In this document: positions 25,130 to 33,676 of the stretch, piece by piece | Layout: every line of letters begins with the position of its first letter | Numbering within the stretch: position 1 is the stretch's first letter | NCBI RefSeq assembly: GCF_048388525.1 | Contig: NZ_DBGCTQ010000121.1 | Span: 9,218 to 73,217 of the forward strand | DNA length: 64,000 nt | Origin: BQOK01 sp048388525 | GTDB lineage: Bacteria; Bacillota; Clostridia; Oscillospirales; Ruminococcaceae | Direction of reading: 5' to 3' | Position numbers and translations under genes: made by a program | Notes under the pieces: generated by a model | The model's input: the letters and a program-made list of their open reading frames with translations, nothing else | Database searches by the model: none | Told to the model about the DNA's origin: nothing

Positions 25130-26476
25130 ATGGAAGCGACAAAGAGCGTGCTTTTTACCCGCAGGGAGCTGAGCCGCCTGCTGGTGCCGCTGGTGATCGA
25201 GCAATTTTTGGCGGTGACGGTGGGCATTGCCGACACCATGATGGTGAGCCACGCGGGGGAGGCGGCGATCTCGGGCGTGTCGCTGGTGGACATGATCAAC
25301 GGCCTGATCATCAACCTGTTCGCGGCGCTGGCCACAGGGGGCGCGGTGGTGATCAGCCAATACCTGGGCGCGCGGCAGCGGGAAAAAGCCCGGCAGGGTG
25401 CGGGGCAGCTGTTCAGCCTTGCGGCCATTGCCGGCTGTGCGCTGATGGCGCTGAGCCTGGCGCTGGCCCGGCCGATCCTGCGGCTGTTTTTTGGGGCCAT
25501 TGAGCCGGACGTGATGGCGGCGGCCCTTACTTATTTGCAGATCTCGGCGCTTTCGTTCCCGTTTTTGGCGGTGTACAATGGGGGGGCGGCGCTGTTCCGC
25601 AGCCTGGGCGACAGCGGGGTGAGCATGCGGATCAGCATTTTGATGAACCTTGTAAACGTGGCTGGCAACGCGGTGTGCGTGTTCGGCCTGGGAATGGGCG
25701 TAGCGGGCGTGGCGATCCCCTCGCTGGTGGGCCGGGCGCTGGCGGCGGTGCTGATCCTGCGCAGGGCCACCGACCCCGCGGGGCAGCTGCCGGTGGAGCT
25801 GCGGGCCTGCCTGCGGCTGGAGGGGGGCATGGCAAAGCGCATTTTGAACATCGGCGTGCCCTCGGCGTTTGAGAACAGCCTGTTCCAGCTGGGGCGGCTT
25901 TTGGTGGTAAGCATCATCGCGGGCTTTGGCACCGTGCAGATCGCCGCCAACGCGGTGGCCAACAACCTGGACAACATCGGCATCATACCCGGCCAGGCCA
26001 TCGGTTTGGGACTGATCGCGGTGGCGGGCCGGTGCATCGGCGCGCGGGACAACGAGGCGGCCGTGCGCTACACCAAAAGGCTGGTGGGCCTGGTGTATGT
26101 GGTGGACGGCACGCTGAATATTTTGGTGATGCTGTGCCTGCCGCTGCTGCTGAACCTTTATAACCTGAGCGGGGAATCGCTGGAATTGGCCCGGCTGCTG
26201 GTGCTGATCCACGGGTGCAGCGCACTGCTGCTGTGGCCCGCCAGCTTTACACTGCCCAACGCCCTGCGGGCGGCCAACGACGTGCGCTTTACCATGGCGG
26301 TGAGCATTGCCAGCATGGCGGTGTGGCGGCTGGGGCTGAGCTACGTGCTGGGCGTGCGCTGCGGCATGGGCGCCGTGGGGGTGTGGATTGCCATGATCGT
26401 GGATTGGGTGTGCCGCACCGGCTTTTTTGTGGGGCGGTTTGCCAGCGGGGCCTGGAAGAAGAAATACAAAGAGTAA
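25130..26476 (+). CDS. MATE family efflux transporter 1
   Basis: A 448-residue membrane protein with 12 predicted helices in two halves. The first helix region reads LVPLVIEQFLAVTVGIADTMMVSHAGEAA, the usual MATE start, and the second half repeats the pattern at GVPSAFENSLFQLGRLLVVSIIAGFG. MATE proteins export drugs or metabolites with Na+ or H+ antiport; with a predicted Na+-type ATP synthase, Na+ coupling is plausible here. ATG 25130 is used (GGGGGAAAGGA before it); longer in-frame starts read low-complexity sequence through the leader. Confidence 0.9.
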   Translation: MEATKSVLFTRRELSRLLVPLVIEQFLAVTVGIADTMMVSHAGEAAISGVSLVDMINGLIINLFAALATGGAVVISQYLGARQREKARQGAGQLFSLAAIAGCALMALSLALARPILRLFFGAIEPDVMAAALTYLQISALSFPFLAVYNGGAALFRSLGDSGVSMRISILMNLVNVAGNAVCVFGLGMGVAGVAIPSLVGRALAAVLILRRATDPAGQLPVELRACLRLEGGMAKRILNIGVPSAFENSLFQLGRLLVVSIIAGFGTVQIAANAVANNLDNIGIIPGQAIGLGLIAVAGRCIGARDNEAAVRYTKRLVGLVYVVDGTLNILVMLCLPLLLNLYNLSGESLELARLLVLIHGCSALLLWPASFTLPNALRAANDVRFTMAVSIASMAVWRLGLSYVLGVRCGMGAVGVWIAMIVDWVCRTGFFVGRFASGAWKKKYKE

Positions 26477-26503
26477 AATTGATTGCACATGTTACGATAT
26501 GGC

Positions 26504-26541
26504 AAAAGATCCCCCCGGCCTCGCGGCCGGGGGGATCTTTT
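26504..26541. terminator. Perfect bidirectional terminator
   Basis: A 17-bp perfect stem (AAAAGATCCCCCCGGCC and complement) with loop TCGC separates the converging MATE and PucR-type genes. Confidence 0.9.
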
Positions 26542-26552
26542 GCGCGGGAGGG

Positions 26553-27713
26553 TCAGCGGTCGATCAAAAAGCTGCAGTACAGATGGCTTATCTGGCCGCA
26601 GTCATTAAAGTCGACGCCAAATTGGTCTTTGAGCTTGTTGACGCGGTAGATCACGGTGTTTTTATGGATAAACAGCTGCCGGGCGGTGGCCAAAATGCTT
26701 TGGCCGCACAAAAGGTAGGTTTTTAAGGTGCGCTCGTATTCAGTTTGGTGTTCCGCGTCCCAGGCGCGCAGCTCGAAAAGGGTGTTGCTGCAAAAATTGC
26801 CCAGCTCCAAATGGCGGCCGGCCTGGCCCAGAAGATCCTGCAGCTTGTAATTGTTGTAAACGGCCAGCCCCCGCTCCGGCCCCAGGCGGCGGGCAAAGGC
26901 GGCGGCCGCCTTTGCCTGGCGCAGGGCCTCGTCCAGGTCGTCCAGGCTTGCAAAGCTGTCGCTGGCGCCCACCAGCATGCCCTGCTGCTGGGCGGCCAGG
27001 GCCAGGGGGGCGGCCAGCTCCCCGCCGGCGCCCCACAGGCACAGGGAGCCCTCGGGCAGGGCCAAATGCCAATAGGGGGCGGCCAGATGGGTCAGCTCCA
27101 GGGCCAGGGCTTCGTCAAAAGACGGGCTTTCCAGCCAGAGCATGGTAAACCGGTCCACCGCCCGAAACTCGGGGCAATGGCTCCAGTCCTCGATGTACTT
27201 TTCGCTTACCGTGCTGTTGAAGTGGTTCCACAAAAGGGTAAAGGGCTGCCGGCCTGCCTGGACGACGGGAAAATGGTTCAGATAAAGAGCCAGCCCCATG
27301 ATATCGGCACAGGCCTTGAACAGCTCCAGGTCCAGCTGGTCATAAGAGCTGCCCACATCCGGCGCTTCCAGATAAGCCAGCAGCTGATTTTGGTGAAATA
27401 CCCCGCATACCATGCGGCAGTTGCGCAGATAGGGCAGCTCGATCAGGCGGGGCTGGCGGTCCTGCAGCCATTGAAACATCTTTTCCATACTGCGCTCCCG
27501 CTGCTGGGTGGGCAGGTGCTCAATGCGGTTGACCATATCGGCCAGATCGTCTTTGGGGAAGCCGCGGGACATGGCCACCTTGCCCCAGAAAAAATCACCC
27601 ACCCCGATGGGGGTGCCGGTGAGTTCTTCGATCTTGTTGCAGATATGCTGCAAATTGGTATTTTGGTACAAGGCTTGCAGCAATTCATGCTCTTTTACAA
27701 AAATATCCGACAT
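26553..27713 (-). CDS. PucR/CdaR-type transcriptional regulator
   Basis: A 386-residue regulator. The C-terminal 60 residues form the PucR-type helix-turn-helix (LLCGQSILATARQLFIHKNTVIYRVNKLKDQFG), with the conserved NTxxYRxxKL pattern. The first 290 residues are a sensory part without obvious cofactor motifs. PucR/CdaR proteins control purine, sugar-acid or amino-acid catabolism. It is divergent from the PrpD/flavoprotein cluster with 291 bases between, so it is the likely local regulator. ATG 27713 follows GGGGGT at seven bases; an ATG 38 codons upstream reads back through the promoter and is rejected. Confidence 0.85.
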   Translation of the reverse strand: MSDIFVKEHELLQALYQNTNLQHICNKIEELTGTPIGVGDFFWGKVAMSRGFPKDDLADMVNRIEHLPTQQRERSMEKMFQWLQDRQPRLIELPYLRNCRMVCGVFHQNQLLAYLEAPDVGSSYDQLDLELFKACADIMGLALYLNHFPVVQAGRQPFTLLWNHFNSTVSEKYIEDWSHCPEFRAVDRFTMLWLESPSFDEALALELTHLAAPYWHLALPEGSLCLWGAGGELAAPLALAAQQQGMLVGASDSFASLDDLDEALRQAKAAAAFARRLGPERGLAVYNNYKLQDLLGQAGRHLELGNFCSNTLFELRAWDAEHQTEYERTLKTYLLCGQSILATARQLFIHKNTVIYRVNKLKDQFGVDFNDCGQISHLYCSFLIDR

Positions 27714-27743
27714 GATATACCCCCTGTTTTTGTATTTGATTGT

Positions 27744-27778
27744 ATTATAGCACAAATAAGATCGATGGTGTTTGTGCT
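27744..27778 (-). promoter_or_regulatory. Extended -10 promoter and candidate operator of the PucR-type gene
   Basis: On the minus strand TGCTATAAT forms an extended -10 (27744-27752). Overlapping it are the exact inverted arms AGCACAAA (27749-27756) and TTTGTGCT (27771-27778), with 14 bases between, a spacing near one and a half helical turns. Autoregulation is a reasonable inference. Confidence 0.5.
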
Positions 27779-27973
27779 TTTTAAATCCTTTGGAAATACG
27801 GCTTTTTAAGCTTTTTTGACAAAACAAGGGGGGCGGCGCCTGTGCGGAATTGCCAAATCATCCGTGAAAAGCGCCAAAAAAACGCGGCGGTTTTTGACGA
27901 AAGGCGGTGTGCCGGGTCAAAACATTGCCGGGAGATTTCATTTTGGGGCCCATAACACCCCCAGGGCGGCCCA

Positions 27974-27982
27974 TGCTATACT
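27974..27982 (+). promoter_or_regulatory. Extended -10 of the PrpD cluster
   Basis: TGCTATACT lies 22 bases before the PrpD start codon. No matching -35 is present at 17 bases, consistent with an activator-dependent promoter. Confidence 0.45.
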
Positions 27983-28004
27983 GGGACCAGTGAGGTGACC
28001 GAAT

Positions 28005-29378
28005 ATGAGCGAACTGACCCCTGTGCGGCAGCTGGCACGGCATGTGTGCCGCTGTGAAGGCGGACGGATCCCCCAGGAGGAACGGCAAAAAGCCCGCCTG
28101 CGCATGCTGGATGTGCTGGGCTGCGCTTTTGGCGGGGCCGAGGCCCCCGGGAACCGGGAGCTGCTGGAGCTGCTTCGGCAAAAGGAGGGCCCGCAAAAAG
28201 CCACAGTGTGGGTGCACGGCGGCGCCCTGGCCATGGAGGACGCGGCGCTGATGAACAGCGTGAGCTGCCGCTCTTATGATTTTGAGGTGATGACCCCCGC
28301 CCACCTGTACGCCTGCATTGTGCCCACGGCGCTGGCTGTGGGACAGGCCCATGGCAGAAGCCTGACACAGGTGCTGGACGCATTGGTGCTGGCCACCGAC
28401 GTGTGCGCCCGGGTGGGAAAGGCCTCGGGCCTGGACGCGCCCAAAGGGTTCGACCCCGCCGGCACCTCCACCCTGCTGGGAGCGGTGACCGCCGCCGGCC
28501 GTTTGATGCGGCTGGGCGAAGAGCAGCAGCTGTTCGCCTATGGCCACAGCCTGAATATGATGTGCGGCAGCTTTGAAAACATGTGGGCCGGCTGCACCAG
28601 CTTTAAATTCAACCAGGGCTGGGCCGCCTGGTGCGGCATCTTTGCGGCGAAGCTGGCCCTCATTGGCTGGACGGCCCCCACCGACCCGCTGCAGGGCCGG
28701 GCCGGCTATTACGCCCTTTATACCAGCGGCGGCTGCGCGCGGCCCGAGCACCTGACCCAGGGCCTGGGCGAACGCTTTTACGACATGGTGATCCACAAGC
28801 CCTACCCCTCGTGCCGGTTCAACCACAGCGCCATCCAGTGCGCCCTGGCCCTGCGCGGGCGGTACGAAATAAAACCGGAGCAGGTGCAGGCCGTGCGCAT
28901 GTATCTGCCGGCCTGGCAGACGGGGCTTTTTGTCTGCGCGCCCTTTGCGCCCCGGCCGGAGTTTGCCCAGGGCAGCGCGCTGTTCAACCTGCGCTTCAAC
29001 ACCGCCTGCGCGCTGACCTACGGCCAGGTGCTGCCCCACCTGTTCACGCCCCGGGTCATCCTGGACCCGAAGCTGGCAGAGCTGGCCCGGCGGGTCGACA
29101 TTGCCCCCCTGCCCGGGGAGGACCCCCATCAGGGCCGCATGGAGATCCTGCTGGCGGACGGCCGCAGCCTGTGCCATGCGCTGGACTTTGTAAAGGGCGA
29201 TGTGCCCGGCAATGAGATGACCGACGAGGAATTTGCCGAAAAATATTGGTACAACGTGAACTTTAACGGCCGGGTGGAAAAAGACCAGGCCGACCGGGTG
29301 CTGGCTTTGTGCCGCCGGGGCACAAGCGCCCGGGACCTGGAATGCCTGATGGAGCAGATGGTGTGCAAAGAGGCTTAG
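28005..29378 (+). CDS. MmgE/PrpD family protein
   Basis: A 457-residue member of the MmgE/PrpD fold, which includes 2-methylcitrate dehydratase, cis-aconitate decarboxylase and iminodisuccinate epimerase. Family blocks are present: CRSYDFEVMTPAHLYACIVP (active-site His in the AHLY turn; the usual DFDD is DFEV), FKFNQGWAAWCGIFAAKLAL (conserved Lys and helix), and HKPYPSCRFNHSAI (conserved Tyr/Cys region). It is cytoplasmic. It opens a cluster with a flavoprotein, a [2Fe-2S] protein and hydrolases, so it probably acts on a small di- or tricarboxylate or amide acid. Which reaction is unknown. GAGGTGA precedes the ATG. Confidence 0.85.
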   Translation: MSELTPVRQLARHVCRCEGGRIPQEERQKARLRMLDVLGCAFGGAEAPGNRELLELLRQKEGPQKATVWVHGGALAMEDAALMNSVSCRSYDFEVMTPAHLYACIVPTALAVGQAHGRSLTQVLDALVLATDVCARVGKASGLDAPKGFDPAGTSTLLGAVTAAGRLMRLGEEQQLFAYGHSLNMMCGSFENMWAGCTSFKFNQGWAAWCGIFAAKLALIGWTAPTDPLQGRAGYYALYTSGGCARPEHLTQGLGERFYDMVIHKPYPSCRFNHSAIQCALALRGRYEIKPEQVQAVRMYLPAWQTGLFVCAPFAPRPEFAQGSALFNLRFNTACALTYGQVLPHLFTPRVILDPKLAELARRVDIAPLPGEDPHQGRMEILLADGRSLCHALDFVKGDVPGNEMTDEEFAEKYWYNVNFNGRVEKDQADRVLALCRRGTSARDLECLMEQMVCKEA

Positions 29379-29401
29379 AGGCCGGAAAGGAGCAGGGGAT
29401 C

Positions 29402-31234
29402 ATGCAGCTGCTGGCAGACCGCGTTATGGAAACACAGGTTTTGGTGGTGGGCGGCTCGGGCGCCGGCGTTACAGCCGCCATTCAGGCGCACCGGCAGAAA
29501 AAACAGGTGCTGCTGGTGTGCAAGGGGAAGGTGGGCCGCAGCGGCAACGCCATCATGGCGGGCGGCGGCTTTGGGACCGACGGCTACAGCGCCCGCCACA
29601 TTGTGGGCGAGGAGCGGGCGGAAGAGAGCTATACCCAGGCACAGTATTTTGACAACATTGTAAAAGAGGGCTTCTTTTTAAGCGAACAGGATGTGCTGGA
29701 GCAGTTCGTACAGGAGAGCCCCGCCGCGGTGAAGGAGCTGCTGGACTGGGGCAGGGCGCAAAACCTTTCCTTTGATTTTCGCCCGCCGGCCAACTGGTCC
29801 TCGGCAGGGCTGAGCTGGGGCAAGTGCATCAAGCAGGGCTTAAAGCAAAACAGCGGCATCGCCCTGCTGGAGGACACCGCCGTGGTGGAGCTGCTCACAA
29901 GCCGGGGCCGGGTGTGCGGCGCGCTGGCCATTGAGCTGTACAGCGGCCAGCTGGTGCTGATCCGCGCCCAGGCGGTGGTGCTGGCCACCGGCGGTTACCA
30001 GCCCTTCTCGTTTAAGAATACCGTGACCGACATGACCGGCGACGGCCCGGCCATGGGCTTCCGGGCGGGCGCCAAACTGGCGGATATGGAATTTTTGCTG
30101 GCGTTTCCCACCGCGCTGAACCCCCGGGCCCTGCGGGGATCAATCTACCCCTTCGTGTTTGAAATGGCCATGCGCCGCATCAGCCACCGGGTGCTGGACA
30201 GGGATGGGGCGGAGATATGTATCCCGCCTGAAATTTACCGGCTTTGCCACCGCACCAAGCTGAGCAAGCTTTGCAGCGATTATTACTGGGGCCACGCCAT
30301 CGCCCAGGGCCGCGGCAGCGCGGACGGCGGCGTGTATATGGACTTTTCGCAAAACGATGCCGCGCTGCGCGCCCGGGACGTGGCCGATTTTGACGCCGGC
30401 AACCGGCGCCATTACCCGCCCGGCTGCTACAAGGGGGACAACATCCGCTCCATTCTGGACTGTGTGGAGCAGGGCAGGCCCTTTGAGGTGGGTCTGGGCT
30501 ATGAATACAGTATGGGCGGCCTTTTGGTGGACGCGGGGATGCGCACCAATGTGCCGGGCCTTTTTGCCGCGGGCGAGGCGGCCAGCGGCGTGTTCGGCGC
30601 CTGCCGCGCCGGAGACGGCCTGACCGAGATGCTGGGCCAGGGCAGGCGGGCCGGCCAGTCCGCCGCCGAATACTGTGCCGAGGGCCAGCTGCCCGGCGTG
30701 GATGAGGAGCAGGCGCAGGCCCTGTGCAGCCAGATCCTGGCGCCCTTGCAGCGCCCGGCGGGGCAAAGCCCGCTGGCGCTGCAGGCCGGGTTGGAGCAGG
30801 CCGCCGACGAGGGCTTTGGGGTGATCCGCACACAGGAGGGGCTGGAAAAAGCCCTGGCCAGGGTGCGGGAATGCGCCGGCCAGCTGGACACGCTCGGGGT
30901 GAGCAGCCCCAGCCGCCGCTACAATTACGAGTGGCTCACCGCCTGTACGGTGAGAAACACCGCCGTGTGCACCGAAGCGGGCATCCGCGCCGCGCTGCTG
31001 CGCAAGGAGAGCCGGGGCTGCCACATCCGGCAGGACTACCCCCAGGTGGACCACGACAACTGGTGTGTGCGCCTGATCGACGAAAACTGCGGGGGCGGGC
31101 ACCGGCTAAGCCGCAAGGCGCCCAAGGTCACCCGCATCGCTCTGCCCACCGGACGGGAAGAAAACGTGATGGCCTATTTTTTGAGCGAGCGGACCGGTTA
31201 CCGGGGCCAAAAGGGAGGTGCTGTTAAAAAATGA
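29402..31234 (+). CDS. Fumarate-reductase-like FAD-binding subunit
   Basis: A 610-residue flavoprotein of the fumarate reductase/succinate dehydrogenase/aspartate oxidase superfamily. The FAD-binding N-terminus reads VLVVGGSGAGVTAAIQAHRQ with GKVGRSGNAIMAGGG; the C-terminal FAD-contact region is GLFAAGEAASGVFGACRAGDGLTEMLGQGRRAG; a capping domain (about 250-370) lies between. There is no signal peptide or heme motif, so it is cytoplasmic. ATG 29402 follows AAAGGAG. The stop overlaps the start of the [2Fe-2S] gene by four bases, so the two proteins are made as partners. Substrate is unknown. Confidence 0.85.
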   Translation: MQLLADRVMETQVLVVGGSGAGVTAAIQAHRQKKQVLLVCKGKVGRSGNAIMAGGGFGTDGYSARHIVGEERAEESYTQAQYFDNIVKEGFFLSEQDVLEQFVQESPAAVKELLDWGRAQNLSFDFRPPANWSSAGLSWGKCIKQGLKQNSGIALLEDTAVVELLTSRGRVCGALAIELYSGQLVLIRAQAVVLATGGYQPFSFKNTVTDMTGDGPAMGFRAGAKLADMEFLLAFPTALNPRALRGSIYPFVFEMAMRRISHRVLDRDGAEICIPPEIYRLCHRTKLSKLCSDYYWGHAIAQGRGSADGGVYMDFSQNDAALRARDVADFDAGNRRHYPPGCYKGDNIRSILDCVEQGRPFEVGLGYEYSMGGLLVDAGMRTNVPGLFAAGEAASGVFGACRAGDGLTEMLGQGRRAGQSAAEYCAEGQLPGVDEEQAQALCSQILAPLQRPAGQSPLALQAGLEQAADEGFGVIRTQEGLEKALARVRECAGQLDTLGVSSPSRRYNYEWLTACTVRNTAVCTEAGIRAALLRKESRGCHIRQDYPQVDHDNWCVRLIDENCGGGHRLSRKAPKVTRIALPTGREENVMAYFLSERTGYRGQKGGAVKK

Positions 31235-31554
31235 AGGTGACGGTGTACCGCTACGACCCGGAGCTGCTGCCCCAGGGCCGCTTTGAGCAATTCGAGGTGC
31301 CGGTGCCCGCCGGGGGGGACGTGTGGAGCGTGATGGATGTGCTGGACTACATTTCCCTGCGGCAGGACCCCTCGCTTGCCTATTACAGGCACAGCGCCTG
31401 CAACCACGGCATCTGCGGGCGGTGCGTTTTGCAGGTGAACGGCAGGCCCGGGCTGGCCTGCCTGCAGCTGGTGGACCCCGCCCAGCCCCTTGTGTTGGAG
31501 CCCGCCGCCCACCGCCAGCGGGTGCGCGATCTGGTTACAAAAGAAAAAACATAA
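31231..31554 (+). CDS. Stand-alone [2Fe-2S] domain, SdhB/FrdB N-terminal type
   Basis: A 107-residue protein equal to only the plant-ferredoxin-like domain of succinate dehydrogenase/fumarate reductase iron-sulfur subunits. The cluster ligands are in CNHGICGRC, and a fourth Cys in LACLQ, with the family's VMDVLDYISLRQDPSLAYYRHSAC-type approach helix. The usual C-terminal domain with the 4Fe-4S and 3Fe-4S clusters is absent, so it cannot make the full electron wire to a quinone. It is coupled to the flavoprotein by an ATGA overlap and likely passes electrons to or from its FAD. Confidence 0.85.
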   Translation: MKVTVYRYDPELLPQGRFEQFEVPVPAGGDVWSVMDVLDYISLRQDPSLAYYRHSACNHGICGRCVLQVNGRPGLACLQLVDPAQPLVLEPAAHRQRVRDLVTKEKT

Positions 31555-31570
31555 AGTGGAGGAATGAACG

Positions 31571-32299
31571 ATGAACCCAGCCTATTCTGCCGGCGCCCAC
31601 GCAGCCCTTTTTGGCTTTATCGCCCGGGAGGTGATGCTTCGCCACCCCGGGGAGGGCGAAGCCATTTTGGAAAAAGCGGTCATCCAGTATGGCCACGAGC
31701 GGGGCGGCCGCATGCGCCAGCGGGCCATCACCGACGGCCTGCCCCTGAACATGTCCACCTACCTGCTGTACCGGGAATACCCGGTGGACCCCGCCGAGTT
31801 TGGCGGCCCGGAGGTGCACGAGCCCAACGGCGATTTCCACTCGACCCCCACCAAGTGCCCCTGGAGCACCCGGTGGAAGGAGCTGGGTCTTGCCCGGTAC
31901 TGCGGCGTTTACTGCCGCCATGTGGACCGCGCGCTGGCAGAGGGGTTTGACCCCTCCTGCGTGATCGACTCGATGGGGAACCTGACCGAGGGTGCCGCCC
32001 ACTGTGACCTTTATTTCCGCGGCGTCCATATCGCCCGGCCCGAGGTGCAGGAGAAGATGCGCGCCTGGGGCGGCCGCATCAAAAATTCGGCCGCGCTGAA
32101 AAATTGGGACTATCAGCTGGCGCACACCTATGTTTCCCTGGAAAATTCGCTGAAGGCGGCGCTGCCCGTGGAAGCGGAAGAGATCATGAAAAAGGCGCTG
32201 GAATGCTTTGAGGGCGAATATGGCGCCGGATCCGCCCAGGGATTTATGGCTTTGACGGGCCTGGATTTTGCCAGCACGGCGGACTACACGGGCGCGTAA
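31571..32299 (+). CDS. L-2-amino-thiazoline-4-carboxylic acid hydrolase family protein
   Basis: A 242-residue protein with the ATC-hydrolase pattern. Conserved features are a Cys-containing STPTKCPWSTRWKELGLARY segment, CGVYCRHVDRALAEGF, and NLTEGAAHCDLYFRG near the C-terminus. The founding enzyme opens the thiazoline ring of ATC in Pseudomonas cysteine formation; most homologs are uncharacterised. Position between the [2Fe-2S] and EamA genes suggests hydrolysis of a cyclic or amide intermediate in this pathway. A GTGGAGGAATG site leads to ATG 31571. Confidence 0.75.
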   Translation: MNPAYSAGAHAALFGFIAREVMLRHPGEGEAILEKAVIQYGHERGGRMRQRAITDGLPLNMSTYLLYREYPVDPAEFGGPEVHEPNGDFHSTPTKCPWSTRWKELGLARYCGVYCRHVDRALAEGFDPSCVIDSMGNLTEGAAHCDLYFRGVHIARPEVQEKMRAWGGRIKNSAALKNWDYQLAHTYVSLENSLKAALPVEAEEIMKKALECFEGEYGAGSAQGFMALTGLDFASTADYTGA

Positions 32300-32341
32300 A
32301 GCGCGCAGCAACGCGCGGTAATGTGAAAGGAGAAATCAACA

Positions 32342-33244
32342 ATGGTAAAGAAAGCGAGATCTTCCTGGTATTGGGTGGCCCTGATGCTGCTCAACGCCCT
32401 GCTGTTTGCGGCGGGCGACGCCTGCAACAAGTACGTGACCGGCATCCCCATGTGGGAAAAGGTGTTTCTGCGCAGCCTGATCGGCCTGGTGTTCATCGTG
32501 TTCACCTTTGTGCAGAGCAAGGATAAGTTTGTGGTGGGCCACTGGCCCTGGCAGCTGGCCCGCGCGGCGGTGGGCTTTATGGTGACCTACACCACCTTCT
32601 ACGCGGCGGTGAACATGCCCCTGGGGGATTTTACCACCGTGAAAAACCTGGGCCCCCTGTTTGCCATCGTGTTTACCGTTTTGATCCTGAAGGACAAGCT
32701 GAACAAATTCGCCATCCCGGGCATGGTAATTTCCTTCATCGGCCTGCTGATCATCACCCCGCCCCAGTTCGGTTCCAGCATCGTTCCCATGCTGGTGGCG
32801 ATCGCCGCGGCCATGTTCATCGGCATGCTGGAAGTCTGCGGCCGCGCGCTGCGCAAATACTCGAACCCCAGCAGCGTGATGCTGATCTCGATGGTGTTTA
32901 TGACCGCAGTGTCCGGCGGATTGATGCTGGCGGACGGCCAACCCTTTGTGATGCCCCCGGTCACCATGCTGCTGGCCATCCTGGGCATTGCCATCCTGCC
33001 CACCTTCTCGCAGCACCTGGGCGTGTATATAGGCTTTAACGTGAGCCCGGTCAAGACCATGGTGTACAACTATGTCGGCCCCATCTGGGCGGTGCTGCTG
33101 GGCTTCATCATTTTTGGGGAGGTGCCCACCCTGCAGTTCCTCGTGGGCGCGGTGTTCATTTTGGGCGGCGGCATTTTCAGCGCGCTGAAAAACCGCCCCG
33201 AGGCCGACAAGAAACCCGAGGAAACCGCCAAGACCGAAGGCTGA
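32342..33244 (+). CDS. EamA/DMT-family transporter
   Basis: A 300-residue membrane protein of ten helices in two EamA repeats (about 10-140 and 155-285). Family motifs are in KVFLRSLIGLVFIVF, NMPLGDFTTVKNLGPLFAIVFT and NYVGPIWAVLLGFIIFGEVP. EamA proteins move amino acids, nucleosides or organic acids in or out. Its cluster position suggests transport of the pathway substrate or product. The C-terminal 20 residues are charged and disordered. AAAGGAG precedes the ATG. Confidence 0.88.
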   Translation: MVKKARSSWYWVALMLLNALLFAAGDACNKYVTGIPMWEKVFLRSLIGLVFIVFTFVQSKDKFVVGHWPWQLARAAVGFMVTYTTFYAAVNMPLGDFTTVKNLGPLFAIVFTVLILKDKLNKFAIPGMVISFIGLLIITPPQFGSSIVPMLVAIAAAMFIGMLEVCGRALRKYSNPSSVMLISMVFMTAVSGGLMLADGQPFVMPPVTMLLAILGIAILPTFSQHLGVYIGFNVSPVKTMVYNYVGPIWAVLLGFIIFGEVPTLQFLVGAVFILGGGIFSALKNRPEADKKPEETAKTEG

Positions 33245-33337
33245 GCCCTCTCTTTACCGCCCTGTGCCCGCGGGGGATGGACACCGCGCGGGCATGGGGC
33301 GGGTTTTAAGAGGCGGCCTCACGAAAGGAAATTCTGC

Positions 33338-33676
33338 TTGAAAACAAATAAACGTATCTTCCATTGCACCCTGCAGGGCCGGGGCGGACACGGCGCCATG
33401 CCCCATGAAACGATGGACCCCATTGTGGCGGCCGCCTGGCTGATCCCGCTGCTGGAGGAGGCCGCCGCCGCCCAGGGGGCCGCGATCTGCTGGCAGCAGG
33501 TGCACGGCGGCACCCGGTTCAACATCATCCCCGAGCAGCTGCGGCTGCAGGGAGTGCTGCGGATCGGACCCGACACCGCCGCCGGCTGCGAGGAACCTCT
33601 GCGCCGGGCGGCCCAGCGGGCGGCGCAGGCGCTGCGGGTGCAGTGCAGCCTGCAATTTGAGGGGGAGGGCCAGTGA
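33338..33676 (+). CDS. Stand-alone M20 peptidase dimerisation (lid) domain
   Basis: The 112-residue protein contains only the lid/dimerisation domain of an M20D amidohydrolase: LQGRGGHGAMPHETMDPIVA (with the His that completes the partner's active site in M20 dimers) and HGGTRFNIIPEQLRLQGVLR. It begins and ends at the domain borders. The start is TTG 33338 with AAAGGAAA before it. The stop TGA shares one base with the ATG of the following M20 hydrolase gene, so they are coupled. No catalytic half lies upstream in the 93-base gap. See the finding on lid complementation. Confidence 0.75.
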   Translation: MKTNKRIFHCTLQGRGGHGAMPHETMDPIVAAAWLIPLLEEAAAAQGAAICWQQVHGGTRFNIIPEQLRLQGVLRIGPDTAAGCEEPLRRAAQRAAQALRVQCSLQFEGEGQ

